From contig NC_079880.1 of assembly GCF_029227915.1 (NCBI RefSeq), positions 14,712,001 through 14,776,000 on the forward strand: DNA of 64,000 bases, written 5' to 3'. Positions 1 through 10,698 of the stretch are shown one piece after another. The stretch's first letter is position 1. Every line of letters starts with the position of its first letter. The position numbers and the translations under genes are program-made. Origin of the DNA: Hydractinia symbiolongicarpus (taxonomy: Eukaryota > Cnidaria > Hydrozoa > Anthoathecata > Hydractiniidae). Below the pieces are notes generated by a model, which saw nothing but the letters and a program-made list of their open reading frames with translations, had not been told where the DNA came from and searched no databases.

Positions 1-802
1 GGGAAACATGAAAAGAAATGTTAAGTCAATTGCAGACTCGTGTTTTTTTTTATGTTCCTGACACAGAAAGCAAGTGGAAAGAGGTAGAAAACGAATTTAA
101 AGTCCGATTAACTTTTGACATTGTTTAGTGCAATAAACGGCAAATATATAGCAATGCAAGCGCCAGTCCGGAATGGTTCAGACTACTTTAATTACAAGAA
201 AACACATAGCACAGTATTGCGTGCTGTGTGCGTCGCACGTTACAAATTTACCTTGATCAACATTGGTGATGCTATAGAAAGAAACGTAATTTATAGACCA
301 CCCCCATCCACAATAAAAGATGCCAGTATTAAGTTATATCCATGTGTTTTAATGCTTTTCAATTAAAATCACACACATGTTTAAACATTGCTTAAATTTT
401 GCTCCTTGCACGAAAAAAATATATTTAACTATTGTTTATCAAGGGCCAGAAAAATAATTGAAAATTGTTTTAGCATAGCTGCAGCAAGATCTTGTATTTT
501 CAGACGTTCTATTATTGCGTAGTTTGAAACAAAATCAGTAGTTGCTCTACACAACTTTTTAATGAAAATTCAAGAAAACCATAGAAAGTAAAGATACTGC
601 CCACAAGGATTTGCGGGTACCGAAAATGGCTAATTTGTTTGTCGAACGAGAGTGATGCTGCCGCTTATAATCGCCATTTTAAATTTGTGAATACACCGGT
701 AGACAAAAAAAACTTACCGCTACCACCACGATAAACACAGACGAAACCCAATACACATTTCTACCGAATATGGAATAAAAACTTTAAAAGGATGCCAAAA
801 AA
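1..802. other. AT-rich stretch without a recognised gene
   Basis: I see no recognisable coding exon here. The longest open frame (115-366, plus) begins without a convincing start context and resembles no family I know. The interval ends where the first arm of a large inverted repeat begins. Confidence 0.5.
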
Positions 803-1615
803 CTAGTCGTTAACCCGTGGAAAATCCTCGGGCTCCGTAGCACGCTGTTCTTTTGCGGGCTGACAGACAGAATACGGCTATTATTAAAGAGAGACGCCAG
901 GTTAAGCTACAAATAACTTTGTGACCTGTCGGTGAATGCCCTGAGGAGCACTTAATAAGAACCACAAGTCAGGTGAAGCTCTTTAGTCCCGGTGTGCAGT
1001 ATGTCGTAAATCAAGTAAAGCGCACACAACATTATAGTATTACGAGTGTAATATCTTTTCCAAAAATAACTTTACTGCAACTTAAGCAGAAATAAAAACA
1101 CAGTTTACCACCCGTTATTACCCAGTCATAGCAAAAACAATCAGCTAACATATTTTTTGCAGAAAAGGTTTCCGTTAACAGAATCGTGACACCAGACTGA
1201 GCGCTTTTTACTGGTAAACTTTGTCGCAAAAATGTATAGGCTTAATACCCTTTACAAGAAGAACAGTTTATCGCAGCTTCGCTTTAAATAAAAACACAAT
1301 AAACAGCCCGTCATTTCCGACGAGCTAAATCAATCACTCAGCAACTTTACTTTGCAGAACAAGTTTGCAGAGTTCATTTTTAGTCCTGGATTTAACATTA
1401 GAATGATTATTTGAAAATCTTGCTGCAGCCAACTGTATTTAGCTGTTTTCATTTATTAGTCAGAGTTAGCAATAGCTATGTGACAACCCTATGTGATTAA
1501 AAATTAGAATGTCATTTGGAAGTTATTTTTAGCCCCCTTTTTTCCCATAAGAACAGGAGTTCGGTGTCCAGTCATGGAAAAACTACCCAAGGCAGGATAA
1601 AGATTTTTGTTGCTT
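803..1615 (-). repeat. Left arm of a large inverted repeat, Helitron-type 3' end at its outer edge
   Basis: This segment is a near-perfect reverse complement of 10699-11515, lying 9.1 kb away. Read on the minus strand it ends in a Helitron-like 3' terminus: a GC-rich hairpin (CCCGAGG-type stem against CCACGGG) followed by CTAG at 803-806. The last 90 bp (803-892) also carry a 5'-like start, TCTCTTTAATAATAG, the same as in other small Helitrons of the window, so a 90-bp mini-Helitron may be nested at the outer edge. The base before that 5' start is not A, so this sub-boundary is uncertain. Both arms keep the same 65-codon open frame (1032-1229 minus here), but it resembles no known protein and I do not call it a gene. 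Confidence 0.75.
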
Positions 1616-1787
1616 GCTCTTTAAGAAAAAAGGCACTCTAATCAAAGCACTATTTTGTGTAGCTAGCTCCATAGCTAGCTAGCAAGTAAGTAATTTCATG
1701 ACTATCAAAAGGGGTATGTCAGCACCAATCAAAAGGAGATCCAAGTAAGTACCAAAAATTGAGATAGCTAGCTAGTCGAGTTATAAG
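1616..1787. other. Spacer rich in TAGC repeats
   Basis: This unique spacer lies between the inverted-repeat arm and the satellite element. It contains several short TAGCTAGC runs, which recur throughout the window (for example near 2440, 36050 and 38640). No gene is visible. Confidence 0.4.
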
Positions 1788-1992
1788 TTATAACTTTAGT
1801 TATAAGTTATAACTCGAGTTAGAAGTTATAACTCAAGTTATAACTTAAAAACGTGTTAAATTTTAATATAAGTCGAGGTGGCACAAATATGCCACCGTAG
1901 CTTTGTGTCACTTCTGAGAAAACATTTTTTTGTTCTAAGAAGATTACATTGATTTTAAAATTATTTTTAATTTTTTTTTCGGTTTGTTTCTA
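1788..1992 (-). repeat. Truncated copy of a palindromic satellite-bearing element plus flank
   Basis: The stretch consists of alternating GAGTTATAAC/GTTATAACTC blocks, then AAAACGTGTTAAATTTTAATATAAG, then a small hairpin with GGTGGCA/TGCCACC arms, then about 80 bp of flank. It matches the reverse complement of about 11540-11760. Only one half of the palindrome seen intact at 11633-11908 is present. Its right end at 1991-1992 is the TA dinucleotide into which the Tigger element inserted. Confidence 0.7.
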
Positions 1993-2070
1993 CAGTAGAG
2001 TCTCCATAACTCGAACCTCTATAACTCGAATCTCTCCTTAACTCGAACAAATTCGTTGGCACCGTGAAAA

Positions 2071-4485
2071 TCTATATATTAATAAGCCAGTTCCGTGTGT
2101 CTGTAACAGGCAAAGTTGATATCGTCATTTTCCTTTGATGTTGCCGAAAAAAATCTTTGATGTTGCCGAAAAAAATATGTCTTCTTTGTCGTGAAAAGCC
2201 GCGAGTTTTGTGTGGTTTGTTAAATGAAGTTCTAGCACAAAGTAACGGAAATTGTGTTTGCAAAAAAGATGGCTGTCCTTTTTAAGCATTTGTCTTCTCT
2301 TGCCTTCAAAATAAATCTTTACAAAAGCATTTAAAAAGGGGCATGGTATATAAATGAAGTATAGCAAGGTTTCTGTAAGGTTTGTTTATGTTTTTTAAAG
2401 TTTTGATGATATTATTGATGCGAGACATGTTTGTTAGCTAGCATCAACCACACCAACAACAACTAGCTAGGTAGCTAGGAATTTATAAATATGTAGCCAT
2501 GTTATTTATACCTAGCTAAGTCTCCAGTTTATATTTAAGTGACCAGCTATTAGCTGCTGTAGCTACCTTATGTTAGCTTCAGTTTTATGTTGCTTTTTAC
2601 ATGTAAGCTAATCTTAGTGGTCTTTGCTAAGAATGTGACTGTAACTTATTTTAATTGACATTTTAAGCTTAAATTAACAAGCCACAACAACTTTTAAAAA
2701 AGTATAACATAATATTTAAGAAGAGTTTAAGGACTGTTTTTAAGCAAATAATGTATTTTTCACAATTTGTGTATGCAAATAATGTATTTTTCACATTTTG
2801 TGTAACTAAACTTATATACATCGGTTACATGCAATATGACGAAACGATTTTTATTTAACATGTAGTAATTCTGGTACCTTAAGTGTAGTGATTTTTGTTG
2901 TTCTAGATGTTCTGACTAAAATGTTTTTGTTTATGGCATTTTGTCTCAATTAAGAAAAGTTCAACTTTTTTGAGGGAGTACAACACCGAAAAAACTTGTG
3001 TTTTTTTTATATTTTGTTTAAATTCTTACCGGACAGGACTCTGTACAACATACCGAAATGACTGATCCCTCTCTATTTATAAATTTGATGCGTTCCAAAT
3101 CACAGTTTTTTGAAATTTTGGGTAATATTTAATGAGTACAAGATGCAAATACTGATTTTTGTTGAATCAGAAGTATTTCCTACAACCATTCTTTTTTTAC
3201 ACTTTTGTGGAGAAAAAGTGTATGCAATATCATCAGGATAACTGATTTTGTTGCAAACTGTTTTTCTTTTTCAAATTTTGGATTGAAATATTGTTATAAA
3301 GGGCATATATCAATAGACATATATATACCAAAATAATTAAATTCTGCAAACTTTGATTTTGTCGTTCACCTCTCATCTTTTATATTTTGATTAAACTTTT
3401 GAGGAAAACCATAGGAATTATTTAGAATTTGTATTTTGTGTTGCAAATTTAGTGCAAAAATTTAACTGTTGTGAGGGAGGACCATATGCAATTATATATA
3501 CTAAAAATAATAATTTGATATTCTACAAGTTGTATTTTTGTATGCACTTAAATGACTGCTTTTTCTGAGTTGAATTTGATGGGTTTCATATCAATTTTGT
3601 GGAAGATTTTATGGCTGAAGACAATATAGAACATGCCAATTGAACTGATTTTTGTTCATATTTGCTCCTCATAAACCTTTGTGTTCTGCATTTATTGTAA
3701 ACTTTTGTGAGGTAGGACCATATATATATACAATGTTTTCAAAATAATGATTTTTGTTGATTTGAAATCTACTCCTTGCATATTGCTTTTTCGACATTTC
3801 AGGTTAAAATGTTTGGTAAAGTCAGTACGGATCATTAGACAAAAAATTGTTTTGTTAACCGGTTAATTTTTACATTTTGTGCATATTTTTGCGGGAGAGG
3901 ATGGTATGCAACCGAATAAATGATTTTTCAAAGTTTAATTTTTTGTTTTTAGGTGTTTTGTGTTTGTTTGAGTTTGGCTTTTTGATATTGTTTAAAATGC
4001 GTAAAGAACTTATTTCATAGATCTGTGCTTACTGTTGCAAGCCTTTCTTTTCGACACTTTAGATTAAAATATTGAAGGTTTTCAACATAATCACATAATA
4101 AGATGTATACATATTTGAGATATGTGTTATTTCTGACATTATTATTATTGTTGTCGTAACTGTCTGGGTTGTGACTGTCAATGTTGTAACTTTCTACTAA
4201 CTAGATTTTACACCTTGCACGCCGTTGTTTTTCATATTTTGTCTGAAGTTTTGTTGGGAGGATTTCATGCGATTTGACATTTGATATTTTGTGTTAGATT
4301 TTAAGAACTTTTTTGTTAAATTATGACTTATATACTTTCTTTTTATGCATTTTCAGATAATTTTTTTTAGTAAAAGGCATATTCAATACACTGAAATATT
4401 TGCTGATGTCATCAAAATTCAAATGACAGAACTTTTCAATTGTTTTTCTGCCTAAGTGGATTTTTCCACGGGCCTTATCGACTAG
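2071..4485 (+). mobile_element. Helitron copy A, non-autonomous, nested in Tigger
   Basis: The 5' end is TCTATATATTAATAAG preceded by A. The 3' end is a GTGGA-TTTT-TCCAC hairpin about a dozen bases before terminal CTAG at 4482-4485. These are the classical Helitron termini (TC...hairpin...CTRR, inserted between A and T without target duplication). No Rep or helicase frame is visible in the 2415 bp. The interior is AT-rich and shows a loosely periodic motif of the form TTTTGTGAGGGAGGACCATA. It is followed with no intervening base by a second, almost identical copy. Confidence 0.88.
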
Positions 4486-6949
4486 TCTATATAATAATAC
4501 GCTAAGTGTGTCCGTCTGTCTGTGACAGGCAAAGTTGATATCGTCATTTTCCTTTGATGTTGCCGAAAAAAATCTTTGATGTTGCCGAGAAAAATATGTC
4601 TTCTTTGTCGTGAAAAGCCGCGAGTTTTGTGTGGTTTGTTAAATGAAGTTCTAGCACAAAGTAACGGATATTGTGTTTGCAAAAAAGATGGCTGTCCTTT
4701 TAAAGCATTTGTCTTCTCTTGCCTTCAAAATAAATCTTTACAAAAGCATTTAAAAAGGGGCATGGTATATAAATGAAGTATAGAAAGGTTTCTGTAAGGT
4801 TTGTTTATGTTTTTTAAAGTTTTGATGATATTATTGATGCGAGACATGTTTGTTAGCTAGCATCAACCACACCAACAACAACTAGCTAGGTAGCTAGGAA
4901 TTTATAAATATGTAGCCATGTTCTTTATACCTAGCTAAGTCTCCAGTTTATATTTAAGTGACCAGCTATTAGCTGCTGTAGCTACCTTATGTTAGCTTCA
5001 GTTTTATGTTGCTTTTTACATGTAAGCTAATCTTAGTGGTCTTTGCTAAGAATGTGACTGTAACTTATTTTAATTGACATTTTAAGCTTAAATTAACAAG
5101 CCACAACAACTTTTAAAAAAGTATTACATAATATTTAAGAAGAGTTTAAGGACTGTTTTTAAGCAAAAAATGTATTTTTCACAATTTGTGTATGCAAATA
5201 ATGTATTTTTCACATTTTGTGTAACTAAACTTATATACATCGGTTACATGCAATATGACGAAACGATTTTTATTTAACATGTAGTAATTCTGGTACCTTA
5301 AGTGTAGTGATTTTTGTTGTTCTAGATGTTCTGACTAAAATGTTTTTGTTTATGGCATTTTGTCTCAATTAAGAAAAGTTTCAACTTTTTTGAGAGAGTA
5401 CAACACCGAAAAAACTTGTGTTTTTTTTATATTTTGTATAAATTCTTACCAGGCAGGACTCTGTACAACATACCGAAATGACTGATCCCTCTCTATTTAT
5501 AAATTTGATGCGTTCCAAATCACAGTTTTTTGAAATTTTGGGTAATATTTAATGAGTACAAGATGCAAATACTGATTTTTGTTGAATCAGAAGTATTTCC
5601 TACAACCATTCTTTTTTTACACTTATGTGGAGAAAAAGTGTATGCAATGCCATCAGAATAACTTATTTTGTTGCAAACTGTTTTTCTTTTTCACATTTTG
5701 GATTGAAATATTGTTATAAAGGGCATATATCAATAGACATATATATACCAAAATAATTAAATTCTGCAAACTTTGATTTTGTTGTTCACCTCTCATCTTT
5801 TATATTTGATTAAACTTTTGAGGAAAACCATAGGAATTATTTAGAATTTGTATTTTGTGTTGCAAATTTAGTGCAAAAATTTAACTGTTGTGAGGGAGGA
5901 CCATATGCAATTATATATACTAAAAATAATAATTTGATATTCTACAAGTTGTATTTTTGTATGCACTTAAATGACTGCTTTTTCTGAGTTGAATTTGATG
6001 GGTTTCTATCAATTTTGTGGAAGATTTTATGGCTGAAGGCAATATAGAACATGCCAATTGAACTGATTTTTATTCATATTTTGATTTGCTCCTCATAAAC
6101 CTTTGTGTTCTACATTTATTGTAAACTTTTGTGAGGAAGGACCATATATATATACAATGTTTTCAAAATAATGATTTTTGTTGATTTGAAATTTACTCCT
6201 TGCTCATTGCTTTTTCGACATTTCAGGTTAAAATGTTTGGTAAAGTCAGTACGGATCATTAGACAAAATTGTTTTGTTAACCAGTTAATTTTTACATTTT
6301 GTGCATATTTTTGCGGGAGAGGATGGTATGCAACCGAATAAATGATTTTTCAAAGTTTAACTTTTTGTTTTTAGGTGTTTTGTGTTTGTTTAAGTTTGGC
6401 TTTTTGATATTGTTCAGGTTGTATTGTTGTATAAGCATTTAGGGAAAAGAAAATGTTTAAAATGCGTAAAGAACTTATTTCATAGATCTGTGCTTACTGT
6501 TGCAAGCCTTTCTTTTCGACACTTCAGATTAAAATATTGAAGGTTTTCAACATAATCACATAATAAGATGTATACATATTTGAGATATGTGTTATTTCTG
6601 ACATTATTATTATTGTTGTCGTAACTGTCTGGGTTGTGACTGTCAATGTTGTAACTTTCTACTAACTAGATTTTCACCTTGCATGCCACTGTTTTTCATA
6701 TTTTGTCTGAAGTTTTGTTGGGAGGATTTCATGCAATTTGACATTTGATATTTTGTGTTAGATTTTAAGAACTTTTTTGTTAAATTATGACTTATATACT
6801 TTCTTTTTATGCATTTTCAGATTATTTTTTTTAGTAAAAGGCATATTCAATATACTGAAATATTTGCTGATGTCATCAAAATTCAAATGACAGAACTTTT
6901 CAATTGTTTTTCTGCCTAAGTGGATTTTTCCACGGGCCTAATCGACTAG
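4486..6949 (+). mobile_element. Helitron copy B, head-to-tail with copy A
   Basis: This copy starts TCTATATAATAATACGC immediately after the CTAG of copy A and ends in the same hairpin plus CTAG (6946-6949), followed by T. It is highly similar to copy A throughout. Differences include an extra stretch of about 45-50 bp near 6410-6460 (absent from copy A near 3988), small indels, and a different sequence in the first 30 bp. Short open frames in both copies are not conserved as proteins; for example, the plus-strand frame at 4576-4776 is interrupted by TAA in copy A. Confidence 0.88.
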
Positions 6950-7703
6950 TTTCCTAATAAACTCTTATAAAAAAACCTCTACAACTCGAACCTCCATAAC
7001 TCGAATCTTCCCTTAACTCGAACAAATTTTTTTGTCCCTTGGAGACTTTTCTCTCCATAACTCGAATTTTCTGACATCATAATCAAAATTCGAACAGTTT
7101 TCCTGATAAATTGGGTCTAAAAATTTTGTTAATACGTGTTTTGCAGGCCTTATTATTAATTCGAATGATTAATGATGCGTCATCCAAACCTTTCGAACGT
7201 CTTTTTCGAACGTTTTCGAGAAAATCTAAAGAATTTCAAAAGAAAGACACTCTCATAACAATGTCGTCTGTGGCAGGATCAAAGCGTCGAATTGACAATA
7301 AGTCGTGCAAAATCAAGTACAAAGCTCTTAAAGTGTTGGAAAAGGGTACTGCGCCAAAGGATGTGGCAAAAGAGTTCAAAATTCCTCCAAGCACCCTGTC
7401 AACTTGGAAAAAAAATAAAGAAAAGATTTACAAGCAGTTTAACAACGGGCAAACATCGAAGAGATCAAAGCCAGAAAAATTCGAAGATGTGAACAAAGCT
7501 GTTCATAAATGGTTACTTATGATGAGGAGTGAGAATATCCCAATCAGTGGCCTGATGCTGAAAGAGAAAGCTCTTGAGTTTGCCGAAGCGTTGGGTGTCG
7601 AGTCATTTCAAGCTTCTCAGGGGTGGATGGCTAAATGGAAAACCAGGTTAGTTGACTAAGATTTTGTTTGTTTATCTTCGTGAAGATAAAATCTAAAAAA
7701 ATG

Positions 7704-8162
7704 TTACAATAGCTTTGGTAGTTGTTTTTTCAAAATATCAATAGACTCTCTTTCAGAGAGGAAGGATAATTTGCATGGGACTTTCATCCCTAATCCATCA
7801 CCAGCATTCAATGACTTTCCAGTAATTGTTATTTTGCAAACATTGAAGCTGTCATTCTTCAGAAAGTAAAATATGACTTTTGCAAAGCATCCTGACTTTC
7901 CTAGTGGTAGATGTCCAATGATTTCTCCATCATTTTTCTTGACTGCAACTGCATATTTATCCATTTTATTTGTTGGTTCCATGAAACCATAAAATTCATC
8001 TCCAACAGAGGGTGTCCAATTACTTTTATAAACATGATACCCCATGACAAAAGCGTCGATTTCGTACGTAATAAGTTTAATGATAGGAAGTTCTATACAA
8101 CAAATAATGTCTGTTAGTCTTTTGACTTGTTGGACTTTCATGGCTTCCATGCTTTCTTTCAC
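7704..8162 (-). CDS. HIRAN-domain-like protein nested antisense in the transposase intron
   Basis: This is an intact 152-residue open frame on the minus strand, wholly inside the intron of the Tigger transposase (7647-8378). The central part (roughly residues 40-135) reads like a HIRAN domain: GYHVYKSNWTPSVGDEFY, then EPTNKMDKYAVAVKK, then GEIIGHLPLGKS, and ends VPCKLSF. HIRAN domains occur in HLTF/Rad5-type helicases, where they bind DNA ends. Stand-alone HIRAN-like proteins with the YHVYK...VPCK layout are, to my knowledge, frequent in cnidarian genomes. The function here is unknown. The frame is intact while the surrounding transposase has frameshifts. I see no intron, and no obvious poly(A) signal was confirmed. 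It could be a transposon accessory gene or a captured host exon. Confidence 0.68.
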   Translation of the reverse strand: MKESMEAMKVQQVKRLTDIICCIELPIIKLITYEIDAFVMGYHVYKSNWTPSVGDEFYGFMEPTNKMDKYAVAVKKNDGEIIGHLPLGKSGCFAKVIFYFLKNDSFNVCKITITGKSLNAGDGLGMKVPCKLSFLSERESIDILKKQLPKLL

Positions 8163-8378
8163 TCGTCAAAACTTCGAAACTTGGTAAAAATCGAATCTTT
8201 TTCTATTCGAATTCTTTCACAAATCAAAACATGGTAACAATCGAATGTTTTCTATTCGAATCATGGCCATGGCATTCTAAATTTAGAATTCCATGATTCG
8301 AATCAAACAAAATGTAAAGCTCCATCTACACTAGTCACAACTACAGAGATAAACGTTTTTCTCATCCATTCCTTTCAG

Positions 8379-8379
8379 G
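8379..8379 (+). other. Splice acceptor of the transposase intron
   Basis: The first base of exon 2 follows TTCCTTTCAG. The exon 1 remainder AG plus G makes Arg, giving the continuous family-typical junction WKTR-YGVSF. This is what shows that the antisense HIRAN-like frame is intronic rather than a later insertion into an exon. Confidence 0.75.
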
Positions 8380-9582
8380 TATGGAGTATCCTTCAAAACC
8401 ATCGCTGGAGAATCACGGTCCGTCACTGAGGAAATGACAGCGCCATGGTCGGAGACAACATTACCAACCATTCTCTCCCGCTATCCTCTGGAAGACATTT
8501 TTAACGCCGACGAATTTGGGCTTTTCTTTCAATGCCCTCCCAATAAAACTTTGCATATGAAAGGTGATAAGTGTTCTGGAGGAAAACACAGCAAAGTTAG
8601 ACTTCTGGTTTAGCTGCTGGTAATGCCTTGGGGGAACGATTGCCAATGTTTGTAATCGGCAAGTCCGCCAACCCTCGTTGCTTTAAAGGTGTCAAAACAC
8701 TACCCTGTCGATACCGTTCGCAAAAGAAGAGTTGGATGTCTGGAGAGCTGTTCGAAGAGAGGGTACGCGAGCTTGATCGAAAATTCTCTGTCTCTAAGCG
8801 AAAAATTGCTTTGATTATTGACAATTGTACCGCACATCCTCATGTTGAAAACCTGGAATGGGTAGAATTGATCTTTCTTCCTCCAAATACCACGTCCCGA
8901 CCCCAACCTATGGACCAAGGAATTATCCGCGCCCTGAAAGCAAAATATCGATCGCTAGCAGTGCGGAAATTGATAAAAGCCTTGGACGAGGAAAAATTGA
9001 CTCCGAAGTTCTCGATTCTTGCAGCTATGTACATGCTAAGGAAAGCATGGGATGATGTTTCCAACAAAACATTCACCAATTGCTTTCGAAAATCAGGAAT
9101 TTCCCAAAAGGATGCAGAAAGAGCGATCCGAACGAAGAATTAGAAGACGTCGACGAAGAAGACAAGGATGAAGAAGATAAGATCACAAGACCGACGGCCG
9201 AGCAAGTGCGTACAGCTATCAACGTCCTCGAAGACTTGAGTATTTTTTCACATTTTGGAGAAGAAATGATAGCTTCCCTGAGGGACTTGAATCGTAATAT
9301 CGCCAAAGATTTTAATATGAGTTGTAAGCAAACAGTTATCACCGACTTCTTTTCTAAATAAACATTAAAAAATTCATTAAAAGTGTATTGTTTTGACTTT
9401 CATTAACCTAATAGCCCCCTTAAAGTTAGACTTAAGATTAAATATAACGTTTTTATCCAGCTGGTTCAAGTAAAGGGAGGATATTGCGCTAAAAGTTGAA
9501 AACCTCTACAACTCGAATGTCTCCATAACTCGAACGATTTCCTTTTCCCCGTGGCTGTTCGAGTTATGGAGACTCTACTGTA

Positions 9583-10237
9583 TTATCTAGCTAGCTATCT
9601 TTATTTGTTAATATAATGGATGTTCCTAAAGGTATTGAAGTTATTTTTTTTAAACATAACTAAGCCAATGTCCGTCCTAAATTTCAAAATGTTAATGTCA
9701 ATGCCGAGCAAAATTTTCAACATAACTTAAATTTTGATAATGCTCAAAGAAGGAGGGAAGAACATGCTGATATGCTAAGGCAACCGCATGTAGAACGGGA
9801 TCGGAAAAGACGAGCCAACAAAACTTTACAGCAAGCTGAACGGCGTAGACATGCGCAAGCTACACGACAAATCGTAAAACGTGCAGCTGAGAATGCTCAG
9901 CAAGCTGTTGTACGTCAACAGGTGGATCGACAACGTCATCGTGTAAATAGAGTAAATGAATTACCCTAACAAGCTGCAGCAAGACGCAGAGCAGATGTTC
10001 TTTGTCATCAATAGCTAGGGCTCCACGTTTAGGAAATTTAGGTAGGGTTAACAATGCTTTACCTGCTACCCTTTCTGCAGGTTAATAATTTGTGTCAGCA
10101 TTGTAGAGCCATTAAGTTTGCTAATGAAAATCATTTTAACTTTTGTCATTCAGGCAAAATGGCCCTTCCTGCTTTTTTGATTTCCGTCGCCGCTATGCGG
10201 GGCGGAATCTTTAAAATCGCCTGATGGAAGATAGATA
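9583..10237 (+). pseudogene. Relic of an autonomous Helitron Rep/helicase N-terminus
   Basis: A plus-strand frame (9772-9969) encodes an Arg/Gln/Ala-rich region with ERDRKRRANK and RQQVDRQRHR. After a stop and frame changes, the sequence around 10090-10170 reads LCQHCRAIKFANENHFN, FCHSGKMALP. The C-x2-C...F..E...C/H..GK..LP pattern is the zinc-finger-like segment found before the Rep domain of Helitron helicases. The Rep catalytic motifs and the helicase are missing. The segment is truncated where the small Helitron at 10238 begins. This is the only trace of an autonomous Helitron in the window and could be related to the source of the many non-autonomous copies. Confidence 0.6.
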
Positions 10238-10388
10238 TCTATATTATAATACCCGTATACGTCTGTCCGTCCGTCCGTCTGTCTGTCACGCAAAATGGTA
10301 GCTTAGCTGCGCAGGTAGCAAGACACACGCAATGCGGTATAAAAAGGACGGGCGAACCCGTGGGTTATTTCCACGGGCTAACGACTAG
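10238..10388 (+). mobile_element. 151-bp mini-Helitron
   Basis: It starts TCTATATTATAATACCCG after A and contains a run of GTCCGTCCGTCTGTC. It ends with a CCCGTGG/CCACGGG hairpin, CTAACGA and CTAG, followed by T. It is the shortest complete Helitron-type element here with both canonical A/T flanks. Its interior (CACGCAAAATGGTAGCTTAG) is shared with the element ending at 16555. Confidence 0.85.
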
Positions 10389-10698
10389 TATATATAGATA
10401 GATAGAAAGAGACAGCGCAGAGCCCGGACGCTGTTAAGTTTTTGTCCAGGCTAAACGCTCGGAAAATCTCATTTTTTCGAAAGCCAATGAAGATACTTTA
10501 TTTTAATCTCTGTCAATTAAATGACCAATCTGAACAGAGAGTGTACTCTTCGTGTGGCCAGAACATTCCGTGTGCGGCCATGACTAAAAGTGCTTACATT
10601 TTGTTGGTCGCCCCTTGCTGGTCTCTTTGATTTGGTCGTAGTAGCTTTATTGACGGGGAGCTAAGCACTATTTTTTAAATTCGTGTATTTTATCAGGT
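10389..10698. other. Spacer between Helitron and inverted-repeat arm
   Basis: No gene is recognised. A 62-codon plus-strand frame (10442-10630) lacks any family resemblance. Confidence 0.35.

Larger units (their letters stand above)
7261..9361 (+). pseudogene. Tigger transposase, one intron, two frameshifts
   Basis: The protein is a pogo/Tigger-type transposase. Exon 1 (7261-7646, from ATG MSSVAGSKRR; an in-frame ATG at 7165 is an alternative start) encodes an N-terminal CENP-B/psq helix-turn-helix followed by a second CENP-B-type DNA-binding domain ending GWMAKWKTR. The intron (7647-8378, GT-AG) joins in frame to YGVSFKTIAGES. Exon 2 holds the DDE catalytic core: first Asp in NADEFG, second in IIDNC, third in QPMDQG, with 30 residues between the second and third, typical of Tigger. 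A one-base loss near 8611 and another near 9115-9130 shift the frame, each bridged cleanly by the next frame. The acidic C-terminal tail ends at TAA 9359-9361. All three catalytic acids are still present, so decay is recent. Confidence 0.88.
1993..9580 (+). mobile_element. Tigger/pogo-type DNA transposon carrying two nested Helitrons
   Basis: The termini are perfect inverted repeats of 24 bp starting CAGTAGAGTCTCCATAACTC, flanked on both sides by TA (1991-1992 and 9581-9582), the target duplication of the Tc1/mariner/pogo superfamily. Several subterminal copies of the TIR core (CTCCATAACTCGAA and variants) lie at 2009-2050, 6976-7070 and 9503-9540. The interior encodes a CENP-B-like, DDE-type transposase. 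Without the Helitrons at 2071-6949 the element is about 2.7 kb. A copy of the unoccupied target exists at about 11534-11552, so the boundaries are supported independently of the TIRs. Two frameshifts in the transposase make this copy non-autonomous. Confidence 0.92.

Noticed and set aside
1032-1229. 65-66-codon frame shared by both inverted-repeat arms (also 11086-11286)
   Set aside because: Conservation follows from the arms being copies; there is no recognised domain, and no start context stands out.
1788-2050. Similarity between the satellite motif GAGTTATAAC and the Tigger end motif ATAACTCGAA
   Set aside because: The shared core is under ten AT-rich bases and the Tigger borders are fixed by the empty site, so common origin is unsupported.
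4482-4776. Short frames repeated in Helitron copies A and B, including one with several cysteines
   Set aside because: The plus-strand frame is interrupted by a stop in copy A, shows no recognised domain, and duplicates only because the whole element is duplicated.
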